From Cephalopachus bancanus (Eukaryota; Chordata; Mammalia; Primates; Tarsiidae): a DNA stretch of 64,000 nucleotides. Position 1 is the first letter of the stretch. The number at the start of each line of letters is the position of its first letter. The translations under genes and the position numbers were made by a program. Location: NCBI GenBank assembly GCA_027257055.1, contig JAPVLO010000207.1, positions 186,001 through 250,000 on the forward strand, written 5' to 3'. This document shows positions 11,725 to 27,036 of the stretch, one piece after another. A model generated the notes under the pieces. The model ran no database searches and was not told the origin of the DNA. It saw only the letters and a program-made list of their open reading frames with translations.

Positions 11725-13639
11725 AGCACTTATTTTCAATGAGCAGACTTTGATGCCTGAGGAGAGAAAGGGCAGTGAGGGAGGGAGGACGTTATGGGGA
11801 GGGGATACTGGTTGATTCTTAGGCAGGATTTCAGACCCCTTCTCAAACGCATCCTTCCCTTATAAAGGGTGCAGCAAGGAGACTTCTCTAGGTAGCAGTT
11901 ATTGTTGGCATTAATAATGGTTTTGGGTGGTGGAAGACTGTTTTATATTTTTAGATGAGGGATATGTGGGAAGAAGCTCACAGGAAAGATGTGCTGTCAT
12001 TTATTCCTGCTCCATTTCTGGAACTATGGACAGCCTAACTTATTTTGTTAGAAATCTCAGAATGAAATAGAAATCAGAATATAATATCTGATTTCACTTC
12101 AGATAATAAAGATGTAACATTATCCCTTTTTTAAACTTTATGGTGTGAATTGGGTTCTTCTTCCTTGGTTTGTTCTTCCCAATACATAACTTGTCAGGCA
12201 GTTCAAGTATATTCTCCTTTAAATTCAGTAAGTTAATTCTAGATGATCGTTATGTGGTTTTCTTCAGATTGACCTGGAAAGCAAATTTGCTGTTCCACGT
12301 AATGTTTCATGATGTATAGAGCAAGCAATACTGTTTAAGCTGTGTAAACACATTAAAAAGGAATTAGAAAAGTGATCTCATTATTTTTGTCAGTGCAAAA
12401 GCCCATAGTGAGCAGCCAAAGTCAGCTACTGAACAAGTCCATTTTCTCAACAACTGGCTGATATTAATAACAGATTTCATAAAATGGCATCAATTACTAG
12501 GGAAGAAACTGACTTTTTTTCATTTTTTGCTGATCAGTCTTGGTAAAACAAATATTTGCCCAGAACAAATTTGCTGAAGAAATTGCCAGGATTTCTGAGA
12601 AAAGCTAGGGATAAAGAGGTTTGCAAGAATTTGCCCCTTTTTATTTCACTTTTCATTCCTCCTTTTCCTTCCAGATATTTGTTTTTTATTAACACAGTTT
12701 CTCATGGCACATTTGGTCTTGAAAAAGTGGTCTAGGAATGATCTAGTTGGCTTCCACTGCGTGCTGCACTGGTCCTGGTTTATCCATTTGGAGACGCAGG
12801 TCATAACTCTGTTAAAACCCTCCAAAGAGTTCAGGGAGTGAAGCACTAAAATTCTAGCCTACAGGAAAGATGTGAGGGCCAGACCAGGGGAAAAGAGATG
12901 ATAGACAAATGCAGCCTCCAGAGGCTGGTTTGCCTGGGCCAAAGAGGCTTCCACATGGAACCAGGAAGATAGGGGACACGTGGGACTGGACCATGGCAAA
13001 ACCAATGCATTGGCCAAGAAGATCCAGTTAAGAGATTAACTGCCAAATTTCAGGGTCTTCTATAGAAAATGACTGAGGATATTAGTGTTCATGTATTCTT
13101 TTAGTGCAGAAGGCATTAAAACCCAGGATTAACTGGCCTTTGGGGGCCAGAAAACTAATTCTGGAAAGATCAGAAAGAGATAGAAAGCAGATTTACCTCT
13201 AAGCCAAGTGTTTTCTCCTTTTAATTTGCCATAGCTTATAAATTACTATTGCTGTTTTTACCAAAAGCAATAGTAATATGACAATGATAATGCATAGCTA
13301 GCACCTTATAGTTTATAAAACCCTTTAGGGGTATGTAATCTCATTTGACTTCATTGAAATATTTAAAATTGCTTAGCCATGCATATACACATGGGTGAGT
13401 GAGGCCAACTGAGCTTTTAGGCAAGTGCAGTTTGCAACCGACTGTGGAGATAAGGGTCCTGACTGTAAGTCTACTTACTGAGGGCTTCTCAACACGTTCT
13501 TTAACACGAGTGAGGAGAATGGAGAGAGAATTTTTCACCTGGTGTTTGTTGTTTTTGTGGAACTGATGTTTATTATAAACCTCTTCTTCACTCACCCTTC
13601 AGAGTTGGCTTCAGCTCCCCTCTCCCTTTACAATTACAG
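11725..13639. other. Intron 9 remainder, nothing recognised
   Basis: No Alu, L1 or simple repeat can be recognised in about 1.9 kb of AT-rich intron. The short open frames on either strand have no domain or splice support. Confidence 0.5.
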
Positions 13640-13756
13640 ATGTGGATGAATGCTCTTTGGATAGGACTTGTGACCACAGCTGCATCAACCACCCTGGCAC
13701 ATTTGCTTGTGCTTGCAACCAAGGGTACACCCTATATGGCTTCACCCACTGTGGAG
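13640..13756 (+). CDS. SCUBE2: SCUBE2 exon: calcium-binding EGF-like repeat 8
   Basis: The acceptor is tttacaattacag (weak pyrimidine tract) and the donor gtgagc. It begins [15 protein letters not shown], a calcium-binding EGF start. The core [12 protein letters not shown] keeps the hydroxylation pattern. Six cysteines are present, and the exon ends at FTHCG. It is 117 bp, phase 1 at both ends. Confidence 0.95.
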
Positions 13757-14543
13757 GTGAGCAGTCTGCCTCTCTGGGATTAGGAGGGGGATCAGGCTGG
13801 GCCTGGAGTGGAGCAGGGCCCACCCCTGAGATTTATTTTCCTATATTGGGATATGAAGGGTGCATTCCAGTCCCTGTATCATAGCAGGGAGTCCATCAAC
13901 TCATGGGAAGTATCTGCCAAAGGAAATCTCCCCACATGTATCCTTTTAACCCATCGAGTGTGAAATGAAGCACAGAGAGGAGCTAACCTCTTTCAGCTGT
14001 GAATTTTTTATTGACTTGTGGTTGAATCCAGAGAGTGGGAGGGTCTCTCAGGAGCCCACATTTTATCCGTTGGCACTTCCCAGCAGGTAGTAAAGTCACA
14101 GTCCTCAAAGTGGCTTGGCAGGGCACCAACCAGTTCTGAGGCCTTGCTGTGCATAGGAACCGGCTGCAATGTCTTGGTTTGAACCCCACAAGTAGGTCTT
14201 TAAACTGGAAGTAGAACCATTGAGTTTATCTTTCCACTCTGAGCCCATGAGGCAACATGTTTTCACATTTCATAACCTTATGGTCAAGCAGCCTATGGCA
14301 TCATTCAGGTTTGGTACCAACTGACTCCCTCTCCACTTCCTCTGGCCATCTAGCAGTCTTTGAGAATATAGGTTCAGATTCCAATCCAGATTGTCTGGGG
14401 CTTCCAAGGTGATCTTCCTTGAGGATCTGTAGGATTTGGGAACCACTGGCCTAAAGACTTCCTGCCCAATTCTGTGTCTTGTGCTTAACAAGAATGGATA
14501 GTGGTGATTTGCTATAGATAGTGTTGTCTCCCTTCTCCTTTTC

Positions 14544-14834
14544 TTTTCTTTCTTTTTTTTTTCTTTTTTGAGTCAGAGTAGCTCCAGGCTGGAGTGCAAT
14601 GGCACACTCACAGCCACTGCAGCCTTGACCTGCTGGGCTCAGGCGATCCTTCCACCTCGGCTTTCCAAGTAGCTGGAACTACAGGCAGTCGCCACCACAC
14701 CCAGTTAATTTTTTGATTTATTGTAGAGATGAGGTCTTGCCAATTTGCCCAGGCTGGTCTCAGGGGTCAGGCAATCCTCTCGCCTCCACCTCCTAAAATG
14801 CTGGGATTACAGGCATGAGCCACTGTGTCCGACT
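14544..14834 (-). mobile_element. Alu, older member of a same-site pair
   Basis: Antisense Alu with the long left-arm form (GCCAATTTGCCCAGGC). Duplications are cccttctccttttc (14530-14543) and cctttctcctttcc (14835-14848). Confidence 0.9.
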
Positions 14835-14848
14835 CCTTTCTCCTTTCC

Positions 14849-15134
14849 TTTTTTTTTTTTGAGTTGGAGTCTCACTCTGTCGCCCAGACTGGAGTGCAGT
14901 GGCTGCTCTCAGCCACCACAGCCTCGACCTGCTGGGCTCCGGTGATCCTTCCGCCTCAGCCTTCCAAGTAGCTGGAACTACAGGTGCGCGCTACCACGCC
15001 CGGCTAATTTTTTGATTTATTGTAGAGATGAGGTCTTGCCTGCCCAGGCGGGTCTCAAACCCACGGGCTCAGGCAATCCACTCTCCTCAGCCTCCCAAAG
15101 GCGAGGGATTACAGGCTGAGCCACCGAGCCCGGC
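14849..15134 (-). mobile_element. Alu, youngest form, second of a same-site pair
   Basis: Antisense Alu with AAAGGCGAGGGATTACAGG and the shortened left arm. It is bounded by cctttctcctttcc (14835-14848) and cctttctccttttc (15135-15148), so it re-used the 3' target copy of the preceding Alu. Confidence 0.92.
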
Positions 15135-15609
15135 CCTTTCTCCTTTTCGACACTTCCTTGGCATGGCTACAGACATACTCTTCCCAGTTCATCCTGAAAC
15201 CACAAGGAAATGTACACTTAGTACAGGCTTTTGGGTTTAGATTGAGATGCCTTTCACCTGGACTCAGTCTCAGATTGATGAGGATTAGTGCATGCCACTT
15301 CCCTCCTCTGTACAACTGTGTAGATGGTTAAATAGGGAGTAGATAGTTAACTTGGTCTATGTCCCTTGGTGGGTCGCTCAAGAAGAAGGCAGAGTTTAAC
15401 ATTAGAAGCCTGTGCAGTCTGGAGATCTGAAAGTAGAGTGTCCCTAATGGACAAGAATGGAACTTGAGATGGCTCTAGTGACGGTAATGTTAGGAAACTC
15501 ACGGAGTGGGGAGTGGGGAGCGGGTTATGGAGTCAGCTGGAACCAAGTGCTTATGCTGAAGTCAGTCAGTCAGCATCTTCCTTCTGTTTTGTGAGTTTCA
15601 ATTTTGTGA

Positions 15610-15978
<369 letters not shown>

Positions 15979-16264
15979 TAGTTCAAAAACAGGAGATACT
16001 TTGCAGGATCTTTGGTGTTTCCTTTTGTGTTTCTGTGTAGGTTGGAACTTACTTCTGTTCTCCTGGTTGCTTTCTGCATGAAAAAATGGCATCCAAGGGG
16101 CTCCTTTACTTTGGTGGGAAATAAGGCCTGGTGGCTGTGTTCTGTGCGGGGCGTCAGCTCTGTCTTCTTTTCTTGGGGCCTTTGGTGCATGGTACTCAAC
16201 CATCCTTGTCACACTTGGAAATGTCCTCCTGTTTCTGTAAGTGTCTATGTTTTGTCCTGTCTAG

Positions 16265-16381
16265 AAGTGAAGGGGCTCCTGCCCACTAGTATGTCACCCC
16301 ATGTGTCCCTGAATTGCGGTAAGAGTGGTGGAGGAGACAGGTGCTTCCTAAGATGTCACTCTGGCATTCACCTCTCTTCAG
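16265..16381 (+). CDS. SCUBE2: SCUBE2 exon: start of spacer region
   Basis: The acceptor is ttttgtcctgtctag and the donor gtgagt. The translation starts [16 protein letters not shown], has the C-G-K-S-G-G-G core and ends HSGIHLSS. It has three cysteines. It begins the spacer that separates the EGF array from the cysteine-rich modules and has no named domain. The preceding intron is only 444 bp. It is 117 bp, phase 1 at both ends. Confidence 0.94.
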
Positions 16382-17319
<938 letters not shown>

Positions 17320-17530
17320 AATATGCCAGCCCACTGTATTATATGTATTAGCTGATTTAAGCCATTCTAAAACCTCTGGGGCAATTTTACTATTATCTTC
17401 ATTAACCAAATGAAGAAAACGAGACCCAGAGCCACGAAATAACTTACCTACAGTGACTCAAATAAGAAATAGAGAAACCAGGATTTGAACCCAGGCAGTC
17501 TAGGCCTGGAATCTTAATTACTATCCTTCT
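17320..17530 (+). repeat. MIR fragment
   Basis: Sense MIR: 'ggcaattttactattatcttcatt', 'gagacccagagccacgaaataactt', 'ccaggatttgaacccaggcagtct'. Confidence 0.75.
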
Positions 17531-17639
17531 CTGCCCCTTATGTCAGATGTTTGGATTCAGCCAGAGCAGACATCATGGTCTGTTTCACCAGATCCCTCAG
17601 TGGTGGTTTCTTGGTGGTTTAGGCTACCCTAAAAGTGGA

Positions 17640-17860
17640 CAAGCAAATAGCTGCCAGTTATCCAGTTCTTACTATGTACCAGACTATGTACCAGACAAAT
17701 ATTTTTTTTCTTTTTTTGTGTGTGGGTTATCTCATTTAGTCCTCATAAAGCCTGGTAATGTAGGAAACTGAGACTTGGAGAGATTAAGTAACTTGCTCAA
17801 GTTATTACCATAAGTCAAAGAGCTGGAATTTGAATCTAGGTCATTGTCTTCAGCCTAACA
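17640..17860 (+). repeat. MIR fragment with a 12-bp internal duplication
   Basis: Sense MIR: 'tcttactatgtacc', 'ggttatctcatttagtcctcat', 'gaaactgagacttggagagattaag', 'gctggaatttgaatctagg'. ctatgtaccaga is duplicated in tandem near 17670-17694. Confidence 0.75.
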
Positions 17861-18301
17861 TATGGTTAAGACTGACCAACCCTGGGAGGAGAACAGAATT
17901 TTACACCTGAGGCTCTCAAAGTAGGGCCCTCGCCCCCTCCCAGATCCTGGAAATCCTAACCATATTTAGTGATGTGCCATGCTTGTCTGGAATGGCCACT
18001 CCCTCAGCCATGTCCTCCCAGAGCAAACTTGTTTAGGAGCATTTGCTCCTCACCATTTTCCCAGATAGTTATATCTAAGTTTGTACCAGGGGATTCTGGA
18101 CTTCTTTCTTAGGAAGGCACAACAATGATCTCCTCTTGTATCTCACTGTTGAGGCTACATTTTGACCCTCTCTTTGTTATATTTGGACACTAGATTTATC
18201 CCTCACATGAGGGGATAAGTGTAACTCTGGAAAGCTCCTGGTATTCCCAGTTCAGGGTAATGGGTACTCCATGATCCAGACCTTTTTTGGCCTCAGGGTA
18301 A

Positions 18302-18634
<333 letters not shown>

Positions 18635-19032
18635 TAAGCACACTGCAGATGGGATTGAACCATTCAGAACCTCCAGGGAGTCTCATCACAAGAGGAAGAA
18701 GATCCTAATAGAGCACACTGTGTACTTCTGGGGTTATGCTTCAGGGCTTCCATTGCGAGGTGCAGTTGGTGAGATTCTGAGGAAAGCTGTTAATTCATAG
18801 GAGTCAATAAGGGCTTCAGATGAATTCACAATTTTTGATCATATTGGGTTAAATTTTCTAATGTTAGAGTTTGCCTGATATCTAAGCCAAAGAAATGAAA
18901 AAAGGTCTGGCTCAGAAAGGATCACTTTGATGAACAAAGATGTAATATCCAGCTTTCCTGCTGGGTCTAGCTTTTGGAAGTGGTGACTCCATTGGCTTCA
19001 GCAGAACAAAGACCATCCAAGTAGAACTGGAT

Positions 19033-19244
19033 GCCTCGACCTGCTGGGCTCTGGTGATCCTTCCGCCTCAGTCTTCCAAGTAGCTGGAACTACAGGCGCG
19101 TGCTACCATGCCCGGCTAGTTTTGGATTTATTGTAGAGACGAGGTCTCGCCAAGTTGCCCAGGCGGGTCTCAAACCCGCCTAGGCAATCCACTCACCTCA
19201 GCCTCCCAAAGCGCAGGATTACAGGCTGAGCCACCGAGCCCGGC
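19033..19244 (-). mobile_element. Alu lacking its 3' end
   Basis: Antisense Alu starting abruptly at GCCTCGACCTGCTGGG, with no poly-T and the last ~75 bp of the right arm missing. It has the full 5' end GAGCCACCGAGCCCGGC. There is no clear target duplication, so the end was probably lost by deletion after insertion. Confidence 0.85.
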
Positions 19245-19517
19245 TTATGCAGCTATTAATTATTTGTTTTCAAGGAAAATGTTCTTGTTAAAATGCTGAG
19301 ATGGATCTAATGCAATCCAATTGTGTAAGAAAAAAATCTCATGAAGAAACAAAAATAAAACTCAACATATCATTAGTAATGGTTGCATCTGAGTGGGAAG
19401 ATGATGGGCGATTTTAATTTCTTTCCCTTCATTTTCCAAATCCTCCATAGTGAGAGCATTTATACATTTAGATCTCATGGGGCAGGAGGAGACATTATTT
19501 AAAAAATAAATTTGGAA

Positions 19518-19824
19518 TCGGGCTCGGTGGCTCAGCCTGTAATCCCGCATCTTTGGGAGGCTGAGGTGAGTGGATTGCCTGAGCCCACAGGTTCGAGACC
19601 CGCCTGGGCCGGTGAGACCTCATCTCTACAATAAAATAAAAAAATTAGCTGGGCATGGTAGCATGTACCTGTAATTCCGGCTACTCAGAAGGCTGAGGCG
19701 GAAGGATCACCGGAGCCCAGCAGGTCGAGGCTGCGGTGGCCGGGAGCAGCCACTGCACTCCAGTCTGGGTGACCGAGTGAGACTCCAACTCAAAAACAAC
19801 AACAACAACAACAACAACAACAAT
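19518..19824 (+). mobile_element. Alu, youngest form, with CAA-repeat tail
   Basis: Starts TCGGGCTCGGTGGCTCAGCC, has the shortened GGGCCGGTGAGACC, and ends with a (CAA)n tail at about 19796-19824. No long perfect target duplication is seen. Confidence 0.9.
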
Positions 19825-21226
<1,402 letters not shown>

Positions 21227-21310
21227 TAAACTGAATTGGTTTGGAACCCGATGATTTCCCCCACTTCATAAAAACCAAAGCTATTTTTTGGTCAACAAAT
21301 TTGTGTTTGA

Positions 21311-21754
<444 letters not shown>

Positions 21755-22489
21755 TAAACACCCAGGATTACCAAAAGCAAGTCTGGCTTATCTTCCCTTC
21801 TCATGGCTCACTCCAGAGAACACTCTGGATAATCTTTCCCTTTAAGTAACGGTTATGGTGGCGTCTGCCAGGCCTTCTAAACCTGGAGTCCCCTGGGGGA
21901 CTGAGATTAATCTCATTCACCTCTCTGTCCTCAGCACCTGGTATATAGTACCTGCCTGTGGTGGGCACTGACAGAAATATTTGTGAACTTGAGGGACAGG
22001 AAGGAGGGGGCAGGGTTGATGAGAAGAGGGAAGGTTGCCTTTTAACGGTCCTAAGGATGGTGGTCTTCTCTGGCTGGGGTAGGATTGGAACCTTCTCCAC
22101 ACTCCATTATCATAGTGCTTTATCATCTCCCTCTGGCTTGACCAATGGTGGCAATGAACAAATTCCTGTCCTAGTTTTGTGCAGAAGCAAAGCTAGGGGC
22201 TTGCTCGGTTGCCTTATGAGATCTCTGAACGTCAGCCCAGGGCTCCTAGCAATGTCAATTCCATTGCATGTTGTTGTTTTTGTTGTGTGTGTTTCAGAAT
22301 TCAATTTGAGCCCTGGCACTTGAGTGGTATCAATTCTGCCTTTCAAAGTGGCAAGAGGTTCCAGGGCAAGAGGTTCTAGGGTGGTCGGTTTAGAGATTCA
22401 TCACAAGAGGTTGTTCTGGATAATGATGGGAGACTCCACCTGAAAAGTCTTAGATGAGGATTTGGGATTGCTCTTTCATTTAACAATGT

Positions 22490-22660
22490 TAATGATGTAT
22501 TGAGTTCTTATCTGTTACAAGCAAAACACCAAGCCCTGTGTCTGCGTTATCTTATTTCATCCTAACAGTAACCTGACCAGGTAACAGTTGAACAGACTGA
22601 AGTTCAGAGGGTCAAATTCTTTTGCTCAAGATCACATTGATGGTTCCAAAGCCTGTACCT
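22490..22660 (+). repeat. MIR fragment
   Basis: Sense MIR: 'gcgttatcttatttcatcctaacagtaacctgaccagg', 'gactgaagttcagagggtca', 'ttgctcaagatcacattgatgg'. Confidence 0.7.
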
Positions 22661-23958
22661 GGTCCCAAGAAAGGTGACTTTCAATAACCAGACCCATCCA
22701 GAGTAAACTGATGTTTTTTCTGAAGTGTCAGTAGAATCATGAGTCCCTAGAAATAAAGCGTAGCTAAGGAGTAAAAATTAGCATTTCTGAATAAGCAAAG
22801 TTGAATCCAGGGGAACTGTTTTCAGAGAATTGTCAGCAATATCCCCACAGCTCAAATCCGTTGCTTTGCCAAAACTTAGTGAAAATCAAGTGTAAAATCA
22901 AATGTAACTGTCCACAAGGGGCTGTTTTCCAGATAGCCTTGACTTTTATTCCAGCTCATTCTCTTAAAAAGAAACAAAGAAAAAAAGAAAGTTAAAAACA
23001 ACCCAGCTGGTTGATTTAGTCTCATTTAAAATTTGAAGAGTTCCAGTTTCCACACCAAAATAGTGGTGAGAGTTGGCTGTTGCTGCCCTACTTTCTGGGG
23101 TGAGTTGCAGAAACTGTCAGGGCAGCCAGGCTGGTCCTCCTTCTCCTTCTCAGGGGTAAATTACACCCCTCCCCCATCTGCTGTCGTGTTGGAGTAAGGC
23201 CTTGTTAGCTCACCAGGGAGTCTTTGTGGCCAGTTAAGAAATCTGGAGAACCCAGTGTCAAGGGCTCTGTGAACTCCCAGTAAGAGTATTAGTAACACCA
23301 CTGTGGGTGTGCTTCTGGAGAATAAAGCCCCAAGGATAAGGAGCAGGAGTTACTTAACAGAGTCCTCATGACCATGACAACTTATGAAAAACGCTCTGGA
23401 GAGGGTTTTTATATCTGCTATGGTGGGTAAATGTGTCCCTGAGATGCTTGTCATGTTAAATTAGGTTTGATGTATTTCTAGGGGAGGCGATGTGTCTTGT
23501 CTCAAGAGCTCCCTCTAACAGTGGATGAATTTTGTCCAAATGGGACCATATCAGATTCACCTTGTCTGACAACAATGTTGAAGATCTTACCATGTAGAGA
23601 AAACAGCACAAGCAATTACCAGGCATTCCTTCTTTCTGCTGGAGGGAGGAAGTATTTATAAAGAAGAGTCAGATGTGTTCATTAGAAAAGTTTTTCACCC
23701 GGCAGGCACATGGCATGCATAAGTCTCAGAAGGGGTTAGGTGTGTGTGTGTCTTATCTTCCTGGTCTATATCATGATGCTAGAACTTCATAAAGACCAGG
23801 CTAACTGGTGTTTTCTGAACTCTGGGTGGTATACAGTAGAGATAAGCCTAGGGTAGATCTTTTTAGAAATTATTTTCAGTGTCTACAGAAAGGAGTCCCC
23901 CCAGAGTCACCTGGAAAGCGAGATGGAACCATTATGTTTATCTTTTAAAATATTTTAA
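22661..23958. other. Intron 15, 5' part, nothing recognised
   Basis: About 1.3 kb without a repeat family or coding signal I can name, apart from a short (TG)n near 23740-23750. Confidence 0.4.
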
Positions 23959-23959
23959 T

Positions 23960-24098
23960 TTAGGTTTTTAATGTTGTTGTAGAGATGTGGTCTTGCTATG
24001 TTGCCCAGGCTGGTCTTGAACTCCTGGACTCAAGCTATCTTCCCACTTCAGCCTCCCAAAGTGCTGGAATTACAGGCATGACCCACTGCACCTGGCCC
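23960..24098 (-). mobile_element. Alu left-arm remnant, old
   Basis: Antisense left arm from GTAGAGATGTGGTCTTGCTATG through CCTCCCAAAGTGCTGGAATTACAGG to CACTGCACCTGGCCC. It is immediately followed by a younger Alu. Confidence 0.75.
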
Positions 24099-24113
24099 TT
24101 TAATTTAGTTTTT

Positions 24114-24401
24114 TTTTTTTTTTTTTTTGGGTTGGAGTCTCACTCTGTTGCCCAGACTGGAGTGCAGTGGCCGCTCCCGGCCACCGCAGCCTCGACCTGC
24201 TGGGCTTCGGCGATCTTTCCGCCTCAGCCTTCCAAGTAGCCGGAATTATAGGCGTGCGCTACCACGCCCGGCTGATTTTTTGATTTATTGTAGAGATGAG
24301 GTCTTGCTGCCCAGGCGGGTCTCGAACCCGCAGGCTCAGGCAATCCACCCACCTCAGCCTCCCAAAGGCACGGGATTACAGGCTGAGCCACCGAGCCCGG
24401 C
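24114..24401 (-). mobile_element. Alu, youngest form
   Basis: Antisense Alu with a T19 head, CAAAGGCACGGGATTACAGG and the shortened left arm. Perfect duplications ttaatttagttttt at 24100-24113 and 24402-24415. Confidence 0.94.
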
Positions 24402-24763
24402 TTAATTTAGTTTTTAATGACACAAGTGGTGCATATTTCAAAGGTAACAGAAATGTATACAGTAGAGATGGAAGTTCTCCCTGTGGTTCCCCAATCTCAC
24501 TGCCCAGCAGTAATCACTGTTATAGTTTGCTGTGTATTTTTCTACATCTGCTTTTATATGCATCTAAAACTGAAATTTTATTCATCCATTTAATAAATAT
24601 TTATTGAGCACCTACTGTGTGCCAGGTATGAGTCTAGATACTGGGGATCCAGTAATGAAACAAACAAGCAAAAATCTCAGCCCTCATGAAGTTTACAATT
24701 TTAGAGGAACAAGGTGATAAAAATATGGAGAACAGGTTATCAGGGAAGTGGAATAGAAAGTGC

Positions 24764-25216
24764 TAGGGGCAGCTAGATTCAGTGTCTCACACCTATAATT
24801 CTAATACTTTGGGATTGGGATGGGAGGATTACTTGAGCCCAGGAGTTCAAGACCAGCCTAAACAACACAGTGAGACCTTGTCTCTAAAAAAAAATATCAA
24901 AAAATTAGCCAGGTGTAGTGGTGTGCACCTATAGTCCCAGCTACTCAGGAGTGTGAGGCAGAAGGATCTCCTGAGCCCAGGAGGTTGAGGCTGCGGTGAG
25001 CCATGATCATGCTACTGCACCCCAACCTAGCATGGTGTCTTAAATCTATGGTAATTTGGATTTCTTCTGAGAGCATCCATATTCTTTACCTATTTTTTGA
25101 TTGAACTGTTTGTCTTTTCAATATCATTTTTTTAAAAATAAATTTTGAAGTCTCAAGTTATACCAAAGAAAATAATCTTTTCTGACCAAGTGATACTCTC
25201 TGACTCAAAAAAAAAA
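24764..25216 (+). mobile_element. Old Alu interrupted by a 164-bp copied segment
   Basis: A sense Alu runs from about 24764 to TGCACCCCAACCTAG, then about 25029-25192 is foreign sequence. After it the Alu end resumes as ATACTCTCTGACTC with its A tail. The foreign piece matches 26139-26301. It replaces roughly 20 bp of the Alu right arm. Flanking gaaagt motifs on both sides are consistent with the original target site. Confidence 0.8.
25029..25192 (+). repeat. Copied segment, copy 1 (pair with 26139-26301)
   Basis: About 164 bp with about 93% identity by eye to 26139-26301, same orientation, 1.1 kb apart. It includes the identical block 'ctgagagcatccatattctt'. It lies inside an Alu, so this is the acceptor copy. 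Confidence 0.88.
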
Positions 25217-25609
25217 AGAAAGAAAGTATTGGGCTGAGGAGTACTCCCCTGTGGAAGGCCTCATTGCAACTGTCACTTGGGCAGAGAAACAAAGGACAGG
25301 AGGAAGCAAGCTGTGGGATATCTGGGAGAAAAGAGTTGCAGGTAATGGGAACAGCAAGTAGGATAGTTCTGAGGTATTGGAAGGAAGGCCAGAGAGCTGA
25401 AGGAGGGAAGGAAAGAAGGAGGGAGGAAGAGAGAGCAAAGAAGTCAGAGTAGTAGCAGAGGGAACTGGAAATCAGTGAGGACTCTGACCCTGAATCTGAG
25501 TGAGAAAGGAAGCCAATGAAGGGTTTCAAGCAGGGGAGTAACAAGTTTCTGAGTTATGTTTTAGAGGGATAACCATGGCTACTGTGTTGAAAATAGACTG
25601 CAGGTTTAT

Positions 25610-26330
25610 GTGTGAATGAAGAGATTTAAAAAATATATTTATCAATACAATTTGAATAGTGCTATGTGGTTTTTTTAAATAGTTATAGAGCAGATTAAGG
25701 GTGTCTCTCCATGCTAATAGAAGAGTGACCTCATTTCTTGTTCAGCTTACTGGATTTGTTTTAAGACACCAGTATTTATTAGCCTTACTTCCTTGGACAT
25801 TGATTAAGTTATTCCTAATTTTTCTCTTACAAGCAGTGCTGCAGTGCCTATCATGCTTTGTGCACATGGCCAATATTTCTGAAGGAGAGACTTGTAGAAG
25901 TACAATGGCCAGGTCAAAAGAACATGCATATTTAAAACTTTAATAGATACTACCAAATTACCCTCCAAAAAGGCCATATCAACATATACTCCTTCCAACG
26001 TTGTATTTAAAAAATTCATGGCTCCACATCCTTGCTAACATGGATTATTTATCATTGGTCTTTTTAATTTTTGCAAATATCATAAACAAAAACTAATAAA
26101 GTCATTTCAACTTATTTTTCTTTGATTATTAGTAAGACAGCATGCTGTCTTAAATCTGTGGTCATTTGGATTTCTTCTGAGAGCATCCATATTCTTTGCC
26201 TATTTTTCCATTGAACTGTTTGTCTTTTCAGTATCATTTTTTAAAAATTAATTTTAAAGTCTCAAGTTATACCAAAGAAAATAATCTCTTCTGACTAAGT
26301 GTAGCCTGTATTATCATTTTTACATAGCAA
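25610..26330. repeat. Old LINE 3' UTR-like sequence containing copy 2 (26139-26301)
   Basis: 'ctaccaaattaccctccaaaaaggccatatcaa', 'ccttgctaacatggattatttatc' and 'ctttgattattagtaagac' resemble the widespread L1M 3' UTR. The 26139-26301 part continues this theme, so it is the probable source of the copy at 25029. Confidence 0.55.
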
Positions 26331-26588
26331 GTTCTTATTAATTTGGCATTTGGGGACTTTGGGGACAGTCTGCTCTGCAAGTGACCTTTGTACCATCTGT
26401 GCTCAATTTTAGCAAGATGGCCAAAAAAAAAAAAAGTGATTAAATTCTCCAAGGAACAAATTCCTTAAACTCTATAGTATTTCATAAAGTCCTTCATGTC
26501 GAAAGAAAAATTAACTATGCCATGGATTCCTAGCTATTATACTTTCATAATACCAGCTAATGGATAAGTTATTCAAGAAATATACTTG

Positions 26589-26883
26589 ATAGCTGGACTC
26601 GGTGGCTCAGCCTGTAATCCCAGCACTTTGGGAGACTGAGGTGAGTGGATTGCCTGAGCCCGCGAGTTCGAGACCCATCTGGGCAACTTGGCGAGACCTC
26701 ATCTTCACTATAAATCAAAAACTAGCTGGGCATGGTAGCGTGCGCCTGTAGTTCCAGCTACTTGGAAGGCAGAGGCGGAAGGAACACCAGAGCCCAGCAG
26801 ATCAAGGCTGCGGTGACCAGGAGCGGCCACTGCACTCCAGTCTGGGCGACAGAGTGAGACTCCAACTCAAAAAAAAAAAAAGA
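26589..26883 (+). mobile_element. Alu, younger lineage, older subtype
   Basis: Has GGCTCAGCCTGTAATCCC followed by AGCACTTTGGG and the long GGGCAACTTGGCGAGACC. Duplications aagaaatatactt (26576-26588) and aagaaatatactc (26884-26896). Confidence 0.93.
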
Positions 26884-27036
26884 AAGAAATATACTCGACA
26901 ATATATCTACTTTTGTATTTGGTTGTTTTTAAAACTTGTTAAGATTTTTTGGAATATATAATTTAGGCAACCGGCAAACTGGGAAGTATTTTAGTGCCTG
27001 GGTTCTTGAGAGACTAGGAAAGTTTAATTCTGTTTT

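Larger units (their letters stand above)
24588..25605 (-). repeat. L2 LINE fragment, interrupted by an Alu
   Basis: Reading antisense, 'aataaatatttattgagcacctactgtgtgccagg' is the L2 3' end. After the Alu, 'gaaggaagccaatgaagggtttcaagcaggggagtaac' and 'actgtgttgaaaatagactgcagg' are further inside L2. No intact frame remains. Confidence 0.65.

Noticed and set aside
24127..24405. Recurrent frames ending in ...AEPPSPA or beginning [14 protein letters not shown]
   Set aside because: These recur at every antisense Alu (for example 24127, 28628, 41543, 45208) and are translations of the Alu itself.
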